From positions 14,569,867-14,633,866 of the forward strand of contig NC_135557.1 of assembly GCF_964340395.1 (NCBI RefSeq): DNA of 64,000 bases, written 5' to 3'. The notes under the pieces were generated by a model. It ran no database searches and had not been told where the DNA came from. It saw nothing but the letters and a program-made list of their open reading frames with translations. Shown here in pieces: positions 1 through 13,499 of this stretch. Positions within the stretch are counted from its first letter, which is position 1; each line of letters opens with the position of its first letter. The translations under genes were made by a program, and so were the position numbers. The DNA is from Glandiceps talaboti (lineage: Eukaryota > Hemichordata > Enteropneusta > Spengelidae).

Positions 1-39
1 CTCAGGACTTCTACTAAATTCTAGAGTAATAACTTTGAC

Positions 40-61
40 CATGGAAGTATATACTTCCATG
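40..61. repeat. Perfect 22-bp palindrome
   Basis: CATGGAAGTAT followed directly by its complement. A diverged relative (CATGGAAGTA..TACTTCCATG with a short insert) occurs at 17034-17058. Confidence 0.6.
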
Positions 62-277
62 CTTTGACTATACCGTATACTATACGTGAGTGGAGGTGCA
101 AATCGTAACGATACCGTATTGGCACTAGATTTGCTCTGGGGTTCGACACGTCTTAATTCACCCTCGGAGGTTGAAGACGTGTTTACATAGCCGGGGACTA
201 GACAACAAATCGGCCGATCCAACTGCACAATAGATACACATTTATCCAAAAGCATAGACGTGGGTCATGATTTTTAT

Positions 278-387
278 CACAGGTACTCGAATCAATATGT
301 ATGATTTAAAAAAAAATATGTATATAAGTTATTTATATTTATATACAATACATTTTTTTAAAATACACATTGATTCGAGTACCTGTG
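278..387. mobile_element. Short hAT-like MITE with AT-rich core
   Basis: 110 bp with terminal inverted repeats of about 26 bp starting CACAGGTACTCGAATCAAT on both ends, around an AT-rich loop. Exact 8-bp direct repeats ATTTTTAT flank it at 270-277 and 388-395. Confidence 0.75.
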
Positions 388-395
388 ATTTTTAT

Positions 396-1257
396 GACAT
401 TTTACAGAATCAACTTACTTGTCACGAAATTTCTTGGTCCTCTTTTGCCAGTTAATTTAAGATGTCTGTTTGCTCCACGGGTCAGACCCCGTAGTATGTT
501 TCCAATAGTCGGCATTTTACTATCTCTGTGGTTTCTGTAACCTGCGTGTGTTCATAAAATACAAAAAGAGAAGATGTGCACGATCGACCACAAACGCGAA
601 AACGTGCGACAGTAAAGTTTGACCTTTGCACCCGTAATGTGTTTGTTCACGCAGGGTTTTCTTTCCACCGCTGATTAACTCGTTCAACGTTGATGGCGCA
701 CTTACATATCAAGCAAAATAAAACCAGTGGAATGGGAAGGTCCCCAGTCGGGTCAACTGATCGAAAAAGCATGACTAGAACTTACTAGTAAATAGTTTTG
801 GTGGTCTGAGAGTTGACAGTCTAGGGCATTGCGTAATCACATGAAAATCTTTCAGATGGGATAAAAAAATTATTACTCAAAAAACACCCTTGTTAGTAAA
901 CACGAACACACATGGATGAACAATTTGTACTTATGTTGGTTTGGTGATCATTTCTGGACCCCATTTTAAACAAATACACAGGGCTGAAAGTCACCACTTG
1001 TAGACTGAGAAATTGAACAGTTCCATATATCAAGGGAACTTTGTCACAAGCTGCAACTTTAAGCCTTTTAACTATTAATAATTTAGGATGCTGCATGTGT
1101 GAACTGTTTATTTTGGATATATATGTTTATTTCTTGTGACTGTCTTTTGACTTTTTAATGATTGTTTTTCCTTGACACTGTACAAGCTATTATATACTGT
1201 ACTTGGAGCTCCTAGGAAGGATCTCTAGGAGGGGTTTATGTAAAACAAACGGTGGCT
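396..1257. other. Non-coding stretch
   Basis: No gene, RNA or repeat recognised; short open frames have no protein-like features. Confidence 0.5.
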
Positions 1258-1400
1258 ATATATTGGGTGTTTATTTTAGATTTTTTTAATTTATAAGACA
1301 GTTCTATCATAGCTTTCTAGTTGCAGTGAAATATCAATGTGAAACAACATTGACCAAACAAGTTTGTGTTTGTAACCGTAACTCAGTAAATCGCAAAAGA
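1258..1400. mobile_element. Solo half of the 42.5-kb foldback family
   Basis: Starts TATATTGGGTGTTTATTTTA and shares TTTTTTAATTTATAAGA, CAAGTTTGTGTTTGTAAC and CAGTAAATCGCAAAAG with the left arm of the element at 42472. The opposite arm is absent. Confidence 0.5.
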
Positions 1401-1639
1401 TTAAATAAACGAAAACGTGTAAAATGTGTGTTACTTTACGCACAATAACAAACATTTTACACATTTTACACATATGTGAAACTATATATGTACGCATGCT
1501 ATATGGTTGTATAATCACAGGGGACAGCGAGTGTGTAATTGATCGATCGATCGATTTATCGTTATATCGATTGATTGATTATTTGGCTGAATGGTTGAAT
1601 GATCTATTGATTAGTTTTTTGATGAAATAAAATTTATTC

Positions 1640-1640
<1 letters not shown>

Positions 1641-1676
<36 letters not shown>

Positions 1677-1752
1677 TTGTGTGTATGTATGTATGTATGT
1701 ATGTATGTATGTATGTATGTATGTATGTATGTATGTATGTATGTATGTATGT

Positions 1753-1827
<75 letters not shown>

Positions 1828-1830
1828 TGT
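1641..1830 (+). repeat. GT and TATG microsatellite
   Basis: (GT)n, (GTAT)n, then (GT)n again. All open frames across it are repeat artefacts. Confidence 0.98.
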
Positions 1831-2065
1831 TATATTGATCAATTAACCGGACTTTGTGGTAATATTATTATTAATCTTTTTCCCTTCTTTCCCTGGCTAG
1901 TTTTGTCTCTATCAGCTGTATGTAATTATCTGTTTACTGGCTAAATAAAGACATCTTGTCCATTCTACTCCTCTAAATTAAACCACCTCGAATGTTATAA
2001 TTACCAGGGAGATCGGTTATCACACCAAATAAACACTCGACGCTGTGTTATGCTAGTTGTGCATG

Positions 2066-2114
2066 GGTGGTCTCGTAGAAGACCCCCAGCGGTGAGAGTC
2101 TGGGTAACCAAGAC
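2066..2114. mobile_element. Terminal fragment of the inner-MITE family
   Basis: Carries GGTCTCGTAGAAGACCCCCA and then GCGGTGAGAGTCTGGGTAAC up to CAAGAC, the same right end as the element at 27829-28190. The rest of the element is not recognisable to the left. Confidence 0.55.
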
Positions 2115-3085
2115 TAAGCTTAAAGCAATGTTGTTATTCAAAACATAGGATAATCAAATATAAACAGATACGTCATACGAATAAATGATTAGTCTAAGTG
2201 TAGTGTTGAATATTGAATGTAAAAGATTATGCTGATGTCACCAATAGACATCAAATAAATAGACTGAGATCTTGTCAAACTATTAATCTAAAAATTTGGC
2301 AGGTGTGATATTTGCCTTTAGTCAAGTGAACGTTAGCTTATCCTCAAACAACTACAAAATGTTTATCTAATTGCAAGATTAGAGGGAAGTCGCAGAAATC
2401 ACCAGCCGCGAGATACTGATACGATGTGTGTACGCCCTCAAGCGTTGATCTTGTGTAACCTACAAATAATATTGTAATATTTGATATGGATAGTGGTTTT
2501 AATGATATTTTTAAATCAAATCAAATTCATGTCACATAAATACGATCTCAACTTTAATTTTGGTCTAAAATTAAGTCGATTAATACAAAACTCATTGACA
2601 ACGAAAATTTTTTTTATTGCTTGGGGAAAAAAATCGCAGTAGGCTGCTGACCTGTGTGCGGAATTTACAATTCATAAAGGTGAGAAAAAAATGTAGCGTT
2701 TTATCGCGGCGTATTATAAAGATGCAAATCTGTATGTTCCAAGGATATCTATAAATCAATGGATGAGTTATAGAGAACACAAGACAATCTTGAAATCCGT
2801 TCACATGTACAGCTAGCTCATGGTGGATGTAGAATTATAAACTAGGGCACACTGACGTCATCAGCGTGTCAACGAACTCTCTACTCCATAGTTGCCTTTT
2901 ATCAAATAACGACCTGGTTTTAATGACGTTGGCAGATCAATGTTTGATGTCTTCATACATAAAATACCTTAGAGTTTGCACTAAAAGAAATAATTTCGTT
3001 AGCGTTAATTGTTCAAGTGACGAGTTTCTGTATGTTCACCGCTATCTCAGTCCTATCAGACGCTAAATCAAATTTTTTGGGGTTT
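2115..3085. other. Non-coding stretch
   Basis: No gene recognised. One full CRE palindrome at 2853-2860. Confidence 0.5.
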
Positions 3086-3088
3086 AAT

Positions 3089-3230
3089 CCCATGGAAACA
3101 TAAGATCACGTTAAAAAATTTCGTAATTTTTTGTGTATTTTCCATGGAAACATGAGATCACATAAAACAATTAGTAATTTTTTTCTGTCTTGTTTCCATG
3201 GGAACACAATTAGATCACGTAAAATCACGT
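3089..3230 (+). repeat. Three diverged tandem copies, period 53-54 bp
   Basis: Units start at 3089, 3142 and 3196 with CCATGGRAACA, followed by AGATCACRTAAAA. Confidence 0.75.
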
Positions 3231-3886
3231 AAAATACCCAACGGATATGTTAAGGCGGTCATTCACTCTTTGATCATATAAGATATATCGAAATGATTTC
3301 TCCGGGTCAAACTTTATTTAAAATAAATGTTTAAGTAGAATGACAAAAATTATCTTTCAAGTTTCTCTCTCGAGAGAGAACTACGGTGAGTGGTAAAAAA
3401 AATAAGAAAGGTGAAAGGTCAAATCAGTGACGCATCATTCGTTTGTATAAGATGTGTTGCTAAATAATCCATAAAAATGTGTCCATCAACTTTCTTTTGA
3501 ACATGCCGCTAATGAGAGTGTGCATAAAACTGACAGTGTTTTCCCTGAAAACTAATTCTCTTGGCGGTGTTTTTTGGAGAGTGACATACAGAGGCTCTTT
3601 TCTTTTACGACGATGAATATTTCCACTAAGAGTCGTGTGATTTTTCGTGACGTCATGACGGCTGCTGTCATGGAGCTAAAACATCAGAGAGAGAAGTTAC
3701 GTTTTCTGGACTGATCAACTATTCAGACAGAGAGATGACAAATGATGTGATTGATTTTGTCTACAAGGAATTTCTTGCATTATTAATGTACGGTTGATGT
3801 ACTTTGTGAAAAAACTGATAGCAGAGCTTTTTATTCAGGTCTTTCATTACCTCTGCATTTGTCAGACTGTTAGTTAGTTGGTTTGT

Positions 3887-3889
<3 letters not shown>
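3231..3889. other. Non-coding stretch
   Basis: No gene recognised; one CRE palindrome near 3648. Confidence 0.5.
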
Positions 3890-3958
<69 letters not shown>

Positions 3959-4022
3959 ATGTATGCATGTATGTATGTGTGTGTGTATGTATGTATGTAT
4001 GTATGTATGTAACATGTATGTA
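3890..4022 (+). repeat. GT and TATG microsatellite
   Basis: (GT)n then (GTAT)n with interruptions. Confidence 0.97.
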
Positions 4023-4100
4023 TGAAAATGCACACATCAACGACAAATTGATAACTTTTCATTCCGTTACACAATTTGTTTTAAAAAGTCATCAAATTTT

Positions 4101-4201
4101 CATCGTCGTAAACCACAGCCTTTTTTACGGCACCGTTCAAGAAAATAGGCTTTATTTCACAGTGTCGACGGCAGAAATAACAGCTCTGGTTTGTGAGAAT
4201 G
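4101..4201 (+). mobile_element. hAT-like MITE, family A copy 1
   Basis: 101 bp starting CATCGTCGTAAACCACAGCC and ending TTTGTGAGAATG. The ends are imperfect inverted repeats of each other (CAT..TC..AAACCA.AGC). It is flanked by CAAATTTT (4093-4100) and CAAAATTT (4202-4209), a slightly decayed 8-bp target duplication. 8-bp duplications and termini starting CA are typical of hAT elements. Confidence 0.65.
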
Positions 4202-4209
4202 CAAAATTT

Positions 4210-5514
4210 GATGGCTGAACACTTACAGATTGACAACACACAAACACTGGTACATATTAGGTACATACATATTTAGTTCAGGCAATACTACAGGGATAAA
4301 AGTGTTTGTTTCCGATAACATGACTTCAGAAAATAATGTAGGTAGGTCGAGATTTTATGTTATTTTTTAATTTTTTTTTAATTACTTCGTCCCAAAGACA
4401 TGATACTCTTTGATCACAATACTTGCGTGACTGTTTACAGTTTATGAGGTGTAAAAGAAGTAAATGAAGACAATTATGTGATTCAGAAGTAGACAAACAC
4501 AATATGGAGACTGTGCTGTTATAGGCTGAAATGACACCGTTTCTCTCTGGAATGTGATTTTTTTTAAAAGTAAAAAAAAGGAAGAAAATCTACAGAAGTA
4601 AATTAAAAAAATTTACCTGTAAAAAAAATGTTTAGGGTCGGCGGCTTAAATTAACTAGGGTCGGTTATCGGAAATTCTATTTTTTCTGTGTCCTAATTCC
4701 AAGCTGTTGTTTCACCTGTACTGGACAGATTAAACCTTCTCCGTCGTGAAAAAAAAAACTAATACCGTCAAATAAATGATTCCGAAGTCACGACTCACAT
4801 TGTAGTGCGCACACGGTGACGTCATGGATGAAACATCTTTTCAACACTCCGGCTATCCCAGTTTCCTGATCTATTAGTTCTAGCGTATGTCACCAAATCT
4901 CAATTAATTTGCATAAACTTCAACATATGTTGTATGCAAACATCCATTTTTACGTACTCCAGTTGCCGCAGGTACAAAGAAAATCTCTTCCGACATATGT
5001 TGGCTATATCGTATTGACGTAATCACTGGTATGATTGACGTACATGTTAATTCAAGAAACACGTCCCTAGAAACGATTTTCCACCACGAAACAGTAAGAT
5101 CATTTATTAAACTTTTAGTCTTGTTCGTCAATAAATATACCGCCAATGAAATATGTATGGGGGCGCTGTTCAATGATTGAACATTGCTTGGAGGTCGATG
5201 TCGTCTGCTTCGAGAGTTGACTGTACACCACCATTTTTACACTTTTAAACAATTTATACTTTCAAAACCATAACAAACATCAAGAACGAAGTTGGATTTA
5301 ACTAAAATGTAGGCTGAACTAGCATTTTTTAAATATTAAAACTGCAATATAAAACCGTTCTTTTGGGCCAGAAATCTTACTGGCATTGATTTTTAAAGGA
5401 GAATTTTTTAAAGGAGAAATAAACAATTGCTTGCTATTCCTAACCGAGTTGACAAGTAAATTGAGGCGCTAGTGGAATAGTTGAGTAATGCCAAACCTTC
5501 CGCAGTAAACTGAA
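4210..5514. other. Non-coding stretch
   Basis: No gene or repeat recognised; one CRE palindrome near 4817. Confidence 0.5.
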
Positions 5515-5572
5515 GGGGTGGGGTGGGGGTGGGGGGGGGGGGGGTTAGGTGGGGGGGGGGGCTAGTCATTAA
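5515..5572 (+). repeat. G-rich tract, G-quadruplex candidate
   Basis: Runs of 4 to 15 G separated by single T or TTAGGT; more than four G-runs within 55 bases. Confidence 0.9.
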
Positions 5573-6074
5573 CAATCTGAGGCGTTAGTCTGTAGCAGCT
5601 TTGTAAAAGACAATATGGGATAGAAAGTGAGTTGGACTATGGGAGTGTGTTGAACAGAAGGGAGAAGAGAGGGCAACACAGGAGGTGGTAAGGCTAGAAC
5701 TTTTAACATCTATCATCACATGACCTTTTGTTAGTACCGCGAAATACCATTTACCTATAAATCAAAGGGAAATTATCATTTAAATGAAAATTACAAATTA
5801 GAGGTCAATTTTTAGTCATTAAAAACAAATAACAATTCGTTTATTATGAGGCATTTGTCATCTCTACGTAAAAATCCATTTTTTACTCTGTGTCGTTTTA
5901 TTTTTATTGTGAGAATGGCAAATTTGTTGATATTTACATATTTAATATTTACATATTTAAATTGAGTAGCTTCAATGATACTTTTGCAGTCTGGAATTCG
6001 TTTTAAAAGGTGAAAGGTCATATATGAGGAGAATGCGGTGGCAGATCATTGAGAACGGTGATGAAAGGAAAAAC
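5573..6074. other. Non-coding stretch
   Basis: Nothing recognised. Confidence 0.5.
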
Positions 6075-6216
6075 AGTTGTTGCTGTTGTTGTTGTTGTCT
6101 TTGTTTTGATGATGATGGTGATCATAATGATGATGATGATGATGATGATGACGATGATGATGATGACGACGACGACGACGACGACGATGATGATGATAAT
6201 GATGGTGGTGGTGGTA
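6075..6216 (+). repeat. Trinucleotide arrays (TTG, GAT, GAC, GGT)
   Basis: Consecutive short arrays of TTG, then GAT with GAC, then GGT. Frames encoding poly-Asp or poly-His are artefacts. Confidence 0.95.
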
Positions 6217-7850
6217 ATGATAACATGACATCAAGTCATTTATAAAGGCGCCAGTCAGACTATTAAATACTAAGTAAAGTTTAAAGGTGCTGTACAATTA
6301 CGTAAGAACATGTATACGATACAAACGTACAAAAACTATTCAAAAGAATGACGTCAATGATACTACAACTGCTGCCGGTGAGGCTGATGATAATGAAGGG
6401 ATGGAAGGAACACTTGGAGAGGAAGAACGTGTCTGACTTCTTACACTTACATAAAAATATCTGGCTACTTGTTCTAACAAAATTACTTTGACATTTGAAA
6501 GAGAATCTATAGGAATATCTTGATGCCTGTGTGTCTGTATTTTATACCATTTACAGTAATTGCTCTATTTAAAGTAAGCCAATACAGTCGCTGCAGACTA
6601 TCAACTGTGCTTTTTACTGCAATCAAGGTCACATTGTATATATGAATGTACGATTTATATCAACACTATTCGTGCAATTTGTATGAGACTTCCAACATTG
6701 CATAATTTAAGTGTGATCACTTCCTGTCCAGACGGAAGTCGATAACACCTGCAGAGAAAGGTCATGTAGTTACCTACTTTTGAATTTGTCTTGTACGTTG
6801 TCATTGACACTCTTTTTAGACAATGTAACAGAGTTTAAGCTCATATATTTGAAATCTGGGTTCCTTCAGCTACTAAGTTTTTCTTTATAAGGTATAATCC
6901 CCGCCTACACGCCACGATTCTGTAGGGAGATATATTGTGCTCTGATTTTGCGAGGGAAGAACGGAATAGCAATGTATGGCGCTAATTTATGTTGCGGGTG
7001 GTCTTGATTTTGTTAACATACTGAGTGTGCAGAGCCACCATATATGGCCGGAGAGACACGGTGGTCCCAAATGAATAAGGTGGAGAAATAGAAAATACAT
7101 GAGCCCTGGTAAACTCTTAACTTAACACTGCAACCAAATGTCACCTGGTGACCCGGAATGTACTGACGCAATCAATGGTGACGACGATATACTCAAGTGA
7201 CACGTTTCCCGCTGTTTTATCCGTTGCCGGAGAGAATTCTTGACATAGTAACGGAAACTTGACTGTTTTGTCTCACTAAGATACAACATTGGTAAGGAAG
7301 CTTAAGGCATCCAGTCAATCTTGTTCAAACGTGTTACTGTTTCTCCCCAGTGTGTGATATCAAAATTTTATTTGCATTTCGGGTAAGGAAATGGTCCGTC
7401 CAAGGGTGTCCAAGTTTGAGAAATGGGTTAGTATCGAAGATTCACATTGTTTTTTGAAATGGGGTGTCCATTATTTAGTCTGGAAAGGGGTAGACAATTT
7501 GTTATTGTTCATGACTATACATGTCTCAAAAATGAGTCAGAATTTCTTTGCTAACCCCCCCTCCCCCACACATTTCCTAAATGAGTGCCCCTCCAATCGG
7601 TTACATACCTGGATGTTGCTAGAACTTATACACTGGTAAAGAAATACAACAACACAAAGCCAAGAACAAAAAATAATATTCCAGTTATATCTTTATTGAA
7701 AATAAAATTAAGATGTTTTCTCTGAAACCAAAACGTGTCGTCAAAAGACAATTTTGACACTCATTGGGTTTTGATGAAAAAAAAAATTCGGAGACCAACA
7801 AGTGACGTCAAAAGACTTTAAATCTCAAGCAGACGACAATTTTGACACAC
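6217..7850. other. Non-coding stretch
   Basis: No gene recognised; CRE palindromes near 6349 and 7803. Confidence 0.5.
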
Positions 7851-7858
7851 GTGTCATA

Positions 7859-7965
7859 CAACCTCGCAAACCACAGGCCTCTTTACGGCACCGTCCGAAA
7901 TGTACTCGCTAATAATATTCGTTGCTTCAGCAGAAATGTGTGCTCTGGCTTGAGAGTCGAGAATG
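7859..7965 (+). mobile_element. hAT-like MITE, family A copy 2
   Basis: 107 bp starting CAACCTCGCAAACCACAGGC and ending GAGTCGAGAATG, with the family block TTTACGGCACCGTCC. The flanks GTGTCATA (7851-7858) and GTGGCATG (7966-7973) agree at 6 of 8 positions. Confidence 0.55.
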
Positions 7966-7973
7966 GTGGCATG

Positions 7974-8940
7974 TGATGATTTCGAAATTCTTTGTAATCG
8001 GTAGTACAGTACTCACAAATCTTGAAAATCACTGATTAAGCAGAGAATGTCTTTGGAATTTATCTAACATACAAACTTCGGAATTTACAGATATCTACTT
8101 CGACTTAAACCATTTGGTTGCCTTTACTCTTGACATTGATTACAATATTGACGGTGAAGACTGGTGGTGAAAGGCACGCACAATGTCTCTGTCGCTTATA
8201 ATAGAAATTTTCATGACGTCACAATTGTCTGATGACGTCATGTCGTCTGCAAATCGATGTTAAATTACAAAGACGTGGATTTAGTGTGTAATTATCGTAC
8301 CTGCAAGAAACCTCTGTAATTTCGTGCCAACAACACCAATGCATCGCTTCCACTTTTTTTCCTTTTTTTTTTTTTTTACAGAAAAGGCTTGCTTCGTCAT
8401 TTTTCTCGTAGCTTCACATCATCATTCTTAAAATCAAAAGTTTACTTTTCCTCAGTGACACCTTGAAAAAAAAAGAACGGTGCCGTAAAAGGGACTGTGG
8501 TTTGCGACTATGCACATCATCAATTTGTCATGAGTACTGTTCTAAAAAATATATGGCTCAGTAATTACTTTATATTTCTGACGTAAAAGGTAAACTTTTG
8601 CAGGCACTACGTACTTGGTCATAATATTTACAAGAGAAATAGTTAGCTTGAAACAGAGCCTAATCTAACTCAGTAAACAGCCACGATATTAACAAATTGT
8701 TAAATTTTACTGTCGGATTCTACAAGTCTTTACATTTTACATATTTTATACATGGTTAGACAAAACATTGAGTGCAATTGTTACATTTTATTTAGATGTT
8801 ATGCTTTTATGTAGCTCACCCAAAGAAATTCAACGCATTGCCACGAAAATGTAGCAATCTGAGTATCATTTTTCTCACACCCCACAGCGTTCTAATTCAG
8901 GTTAACTGGCCTTTATCGTTCAAATCACGGGAACATGTAT
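7974..8940. other. Non-coding stretch
   Basis: No gene recognised apart from the truncated MITE at 8475. Two CRE palindromes 20 bp apart near 8213 and 8233, and poly-T at about 8347-8378. Confidence 0.5.
8475..8512 (-). mobile_element. hAT-like MITE, family A, truncated copy 3
   Basis: In minus orientation it begins CATAGTCGCAAACCACAGTC and continues through TTTACGGCACCGTTC, then breaks off at an A-run. Only the left 38 bp of the family are kept. Confidence 0.5.
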
Positions 8941-9104
8941 TATTGCTTAGATTGTTAAGGAAAATGTCACACGAATCCTGCTACTACAAATGTATCAATA
9001 TGCGCTCTGTACAAAGGTAGGGTCCATATTCAAGTCAACTTAACGTTACATTTATCCTGTAGACAAGGAAAACAACAATCGGAGAAATACTACACGCCCC
9101 TATG
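8941..9104. mobile_element. Truncated relative of the 27.0-kb hAT MITE
   Basis: Shares ATTGCTTAGA, the block GCTACTACAAATGTATCAAT (compare 27090-27110) and a right end GGAAAACAACAATC...TACACGCCCC with the element at 27008-27236. The left terminal repeat is not present. Confidence 0.6.
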
Positions 9105-9323
9105 GTACAAATTAAAAGCTTGGGAAGGATTCATATTCATTGGCTATCCTTGATAACGTGACCTTTCCAAATAAGGACATACGCCCCTGCTAGAAAAAGT
9201 ATGTCAGATTGAATAAAATGACATAACACTCTTAGAAAGCAACTCAAAATCTCACTTACTCATGTCTGTTCTGCAGAGTATATTTATGTAATGGAATATT
9301 ATGTGACGCTTTATAATGCGTGT

Positions 9324-9326
<3 letters not shown>

Positions 9327-9382
<56 letters not shown>

Positions 9383-9588
9383 ACCATCACCACCACCAGT
9401 ACCAAAACCACTACCCTCACCAGCACCAGCACCACCACTACCATCAGCACCAGCACCGCCACTACCATACCACCACCACCACCACCACCACCACCACCAC
9501 CACAACAACAACAACAACAACAATAACAACAACAAAAACAACAACGAGAAGAAGAACTATAACAACCACCATGATAATCATAATCGCA
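9327..9588 (+). repeat. ACA/CAC trinucleotide arrays
   Basis: (ACA)n, a CCA/GCA-rich middle, (CCA)n, then (ACA)n again. Poly-Asn, -Thr and -His frames are artefacts. Confidence 0.96.
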
Positions 9589-9939
9589 TTAAAACTACTA
9601 GTAAAACTTGCCATTTTCTAAATGTTCTACCCATAGTGATACTGTTCTAGCTACGCATATATATTGACAAGTAACAGTTAAATAATGCGGACAAAGATAT
9701 GCCAAAGGGTATGTATTGATTTGTTGTGTATAACTGTCAAATGGTTAGTTGCAAGCTGTGATTGCAGTACGTGAGTGAACAAAGACACAGTAAGACAAAT
9801 TACGTACCGACAAGTACTTGTATAACCTGACTACAGTAATATCACGGAATATATCGACAAAGCGATTAATATTGAATAACCATCTAATAATCAATAAGCT
9901 AACGTATTATCTACTCACACCACCTAAAGGACACAGGTG

Positions 9940-10014
9940 TATGTATGTATGTATGTATGTATGTATGTATGTATGTATGTATGTATGTATGTATGTATGT
10001 ATGTATGTATGTAT
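9940..10014 (+). repeat. TATG microsatellite
   Basis: About 19 copies of GTAT. Confidence 0.97.
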
Positions 10015-11389
10015 TCAGCCATTCTTCCTGTATGTTCGATATATGTAGACATTAGTAATATTTGTAGTCTTTCGTCGTCTCAGTTGATCATTCTTACGTC
10101 ATTTTACTATTCAATACATTATCTATAATATGAGATTAACAGATGGCAGTAACTTGTACAACTAGTCGTCATGGTAATCTCGAAGTGTGCAATATTCCAG
10201 TTCTAGGAATCCATTGAATTAGATAATAAAACAAATGCAAACACCTACGCCTAAAATAACATTGGAGACTCACAAAGATCCAAAATTGTACCGACTTGTG
10301 TATTCATTTTATGTGTTCTATATATCGGCTAATGCCCTCTATACTCTGTTGCCAAGGTGACAGAGAAGTATCCGAGACAAATTTATTTGTTTTGAAAATT
10401 AGACCGTTTTCAGTGAAACCTTTTTAAACACAATATATGAAAGGGGAAAAGCTGTCCAAATAGACGCAAAATTAGGGTTTAATGTTAGAATTGCTATTTT
10501 AACATTTTGGAAGCGAAATCTTTAAGCCGTGTGAATGCTTCCAGAATAATGTGAGTGAATTGATGAAAATTACTCTGACTTCTATGACGTCATCAAATTA
10601 ACACACATTCCATCGCATACGGGCATTCCGTTCATCCAGTGGCCTCTCATCCAATGAGATGTTTCCGTTATTGTATTTTCACAAGGAAGTTTCAGAGAAG
10701 CATTGACGTCATCGCGTATTGATATTTGAATAGGTGAGAGGTCACCAATCAGTGTCAATCTATTGACGCTACGACGATTTACCCATCCTTTCATACAACA
10801 CTCGCACACCCCAGCAGTTTAATTAAAATACGGACGAAAGTAGGACGCCTCCGATCAATGAGAGCTCGGATTGACACCGATCTACTTACTACCACTGACG
10901 TCATGAAATGACGTAATTTTGGCGGGTAATTAACGGTACTTTTCGTCGGCTGCTTTGCGTTTTTTAATGATCTCGAATGTAGGTTGGTGAACTGTACAGA
11001 TGCCACTACTTTCATAGTTTTGTGACTGTGTGTGAGCATATTAAACACAACAGTATCGATCGCCGTTCAGGGACAACCGGTAAATGGTACGAGTACTGAC
11101 GTCATCAGAGATGTCCAGGCCAGTAATCCAGATTACACGCTCACTCAGAATAATTGAGGAATACAAAATTGGATTTGGGTAGAAAATACACGAACATGTT
11201 ATGAAAATAACAAGCAAACACCCGTACATCTGGTGACGACAACAAAAAGTAAATTAAGTGCTATGCACTGTCGCAAATTTATGAATGTAGCGACATCTAT
11301 ACTTGTTTTTCATTGACCTATATTGAAGATCATTAAAAAATAGCGCCAATGGCGTTGTAGCACAACTGTACATTGTTTGTTTATGTTCA
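10015..11389. other. Non-coding stretch with CRE cluster
   Basis: No gene recognised. Four full TGACGTCA palindromes lie within about 520 bp (near 10584, 10703, 10895 and 11097), plus a half-site at 10909. Confidence 0.55.
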
Positions 11390-11780
11390 TACCTATCCCT
11401 GTTGTTATCTTTGCGATATAAACCATGTTACTATGGGCGTGGTCTTGTTGCTATGTATATTTGTGTACATTTTATATTATATGTATTCACTTGTACATCA
11501 ATTCCTCTTATTATCTTTGCAACAGACACTACCGTTTGGTTGTTACTATGGGCGTGGTCTCGTTTCTAGGCATATTTGCATACATTTGTAAAATCTTTAT
11601 TCACTTACTTTCTCTTCCTAGTTCTCGTCTTTTCAATATAAACCACCATTTTGGCTGTTGCTATGGGCGTGCTCTTGTTTCTAAAGGTATTTGCACACAT
11701 TTAAAAAATGTACATTCACTTACCTACCCATCCCTGTTGTCATCTTTGTAATATGCATCATCATTTTACTGTTGCTACAC
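11390..11780 (+). repeat. 115-bp tandem repeat, 3.3 copies
   Basis: CTATGGGCGTG starts at 11431, 11546 and 11661, exactly 115 bp apart; a partial fourth copy ends near 11778. Confidence 0.9.
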
Positions 11781-11883
11781 GGTGAATTTCTGAAGGGGAT
11801 CGATGAATCCTTAAATAAAAGCAAAAGGACAAAAACACACGCACAAACAAGAAATTAAAACGTATTGGGCCTGATTTATGCGG

Positions 11884-12966
<1,083 letters not shown>

Positions 12967-13191
12967 CATCCACGTACCAGCTATGTTGAAATCATAACCT
13001 CTAGCAGACATTGTGTTCACACCCAATCAAAATTGCACACGCATGCAGCTGCATGGTGCATGGCTGTATGAAACATCCCTGTCACAGCAGTGCTCCCATA
13101 GCTGGTACATGGCTGTGGAAAATACTCCTGTTACAGCAGTACTCACATAGCTGGTACATGGCTGTGGGGAAAACCTCTTGTACGTGGATGT
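12967..13191. repeat. Small inverted-end repeat with internal tandem copies
   Basis: ACATCCACGTAC at 12967-12978 is mirrored by GTACGTGGATGT at 13180-13191. Inside, a unit of about 60 bp with CATAGCTGGTACATGGCTGTGG is repeated two to three times. It may be an old MITE; no target duplication was seen. Confidence 0.45.
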
Positions 13192-13396
13192 TATAAAAAC
13201 CTATGCTGCATTGCAATTTCTAACATACACGTTCATTGTATGATATCTGTATACCAGGTACACATCTGTCAAATCAAGGTATGTCACTGCTCTGTGCTGG
13301 ACAGAACTGTTGCGGGGATAGTCACTCTGGCTCTATACAGCTGATTCAACTATATACACAACAACTCTACCCACTGTTAGCCTAGAATCCATGGTC

Positions 13397-13491
13397 CAAC
13401 GTCGTAAACCACAGACCGCTTTACGGCACTGTCCAAAACGTACCCGCCAAGCTTCAGCAGAAATAATTATGCGCTCTCGCTTGTGAGAATG
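13397..13491 (+). mobile_element. hAT-like MITE, family A copy 4
   Basis: 95 bp starting CAACGTCGTAAACCACAGAC and ending CTTGTGAGAATG. It is flanked by exact 8-bp direct repeats CCATGGTC at 13389-13396 and 13492-13499. This is the cleanest copy and fixes the ends of the family. Confidence 0.75.
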
Positions 13492-13499
13492 CCATGGTC

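Noticed and set aside
7391-7639. 82-codon plus-strand frame
   Set aside because: No domain, no splice or promoter support; likely chance.
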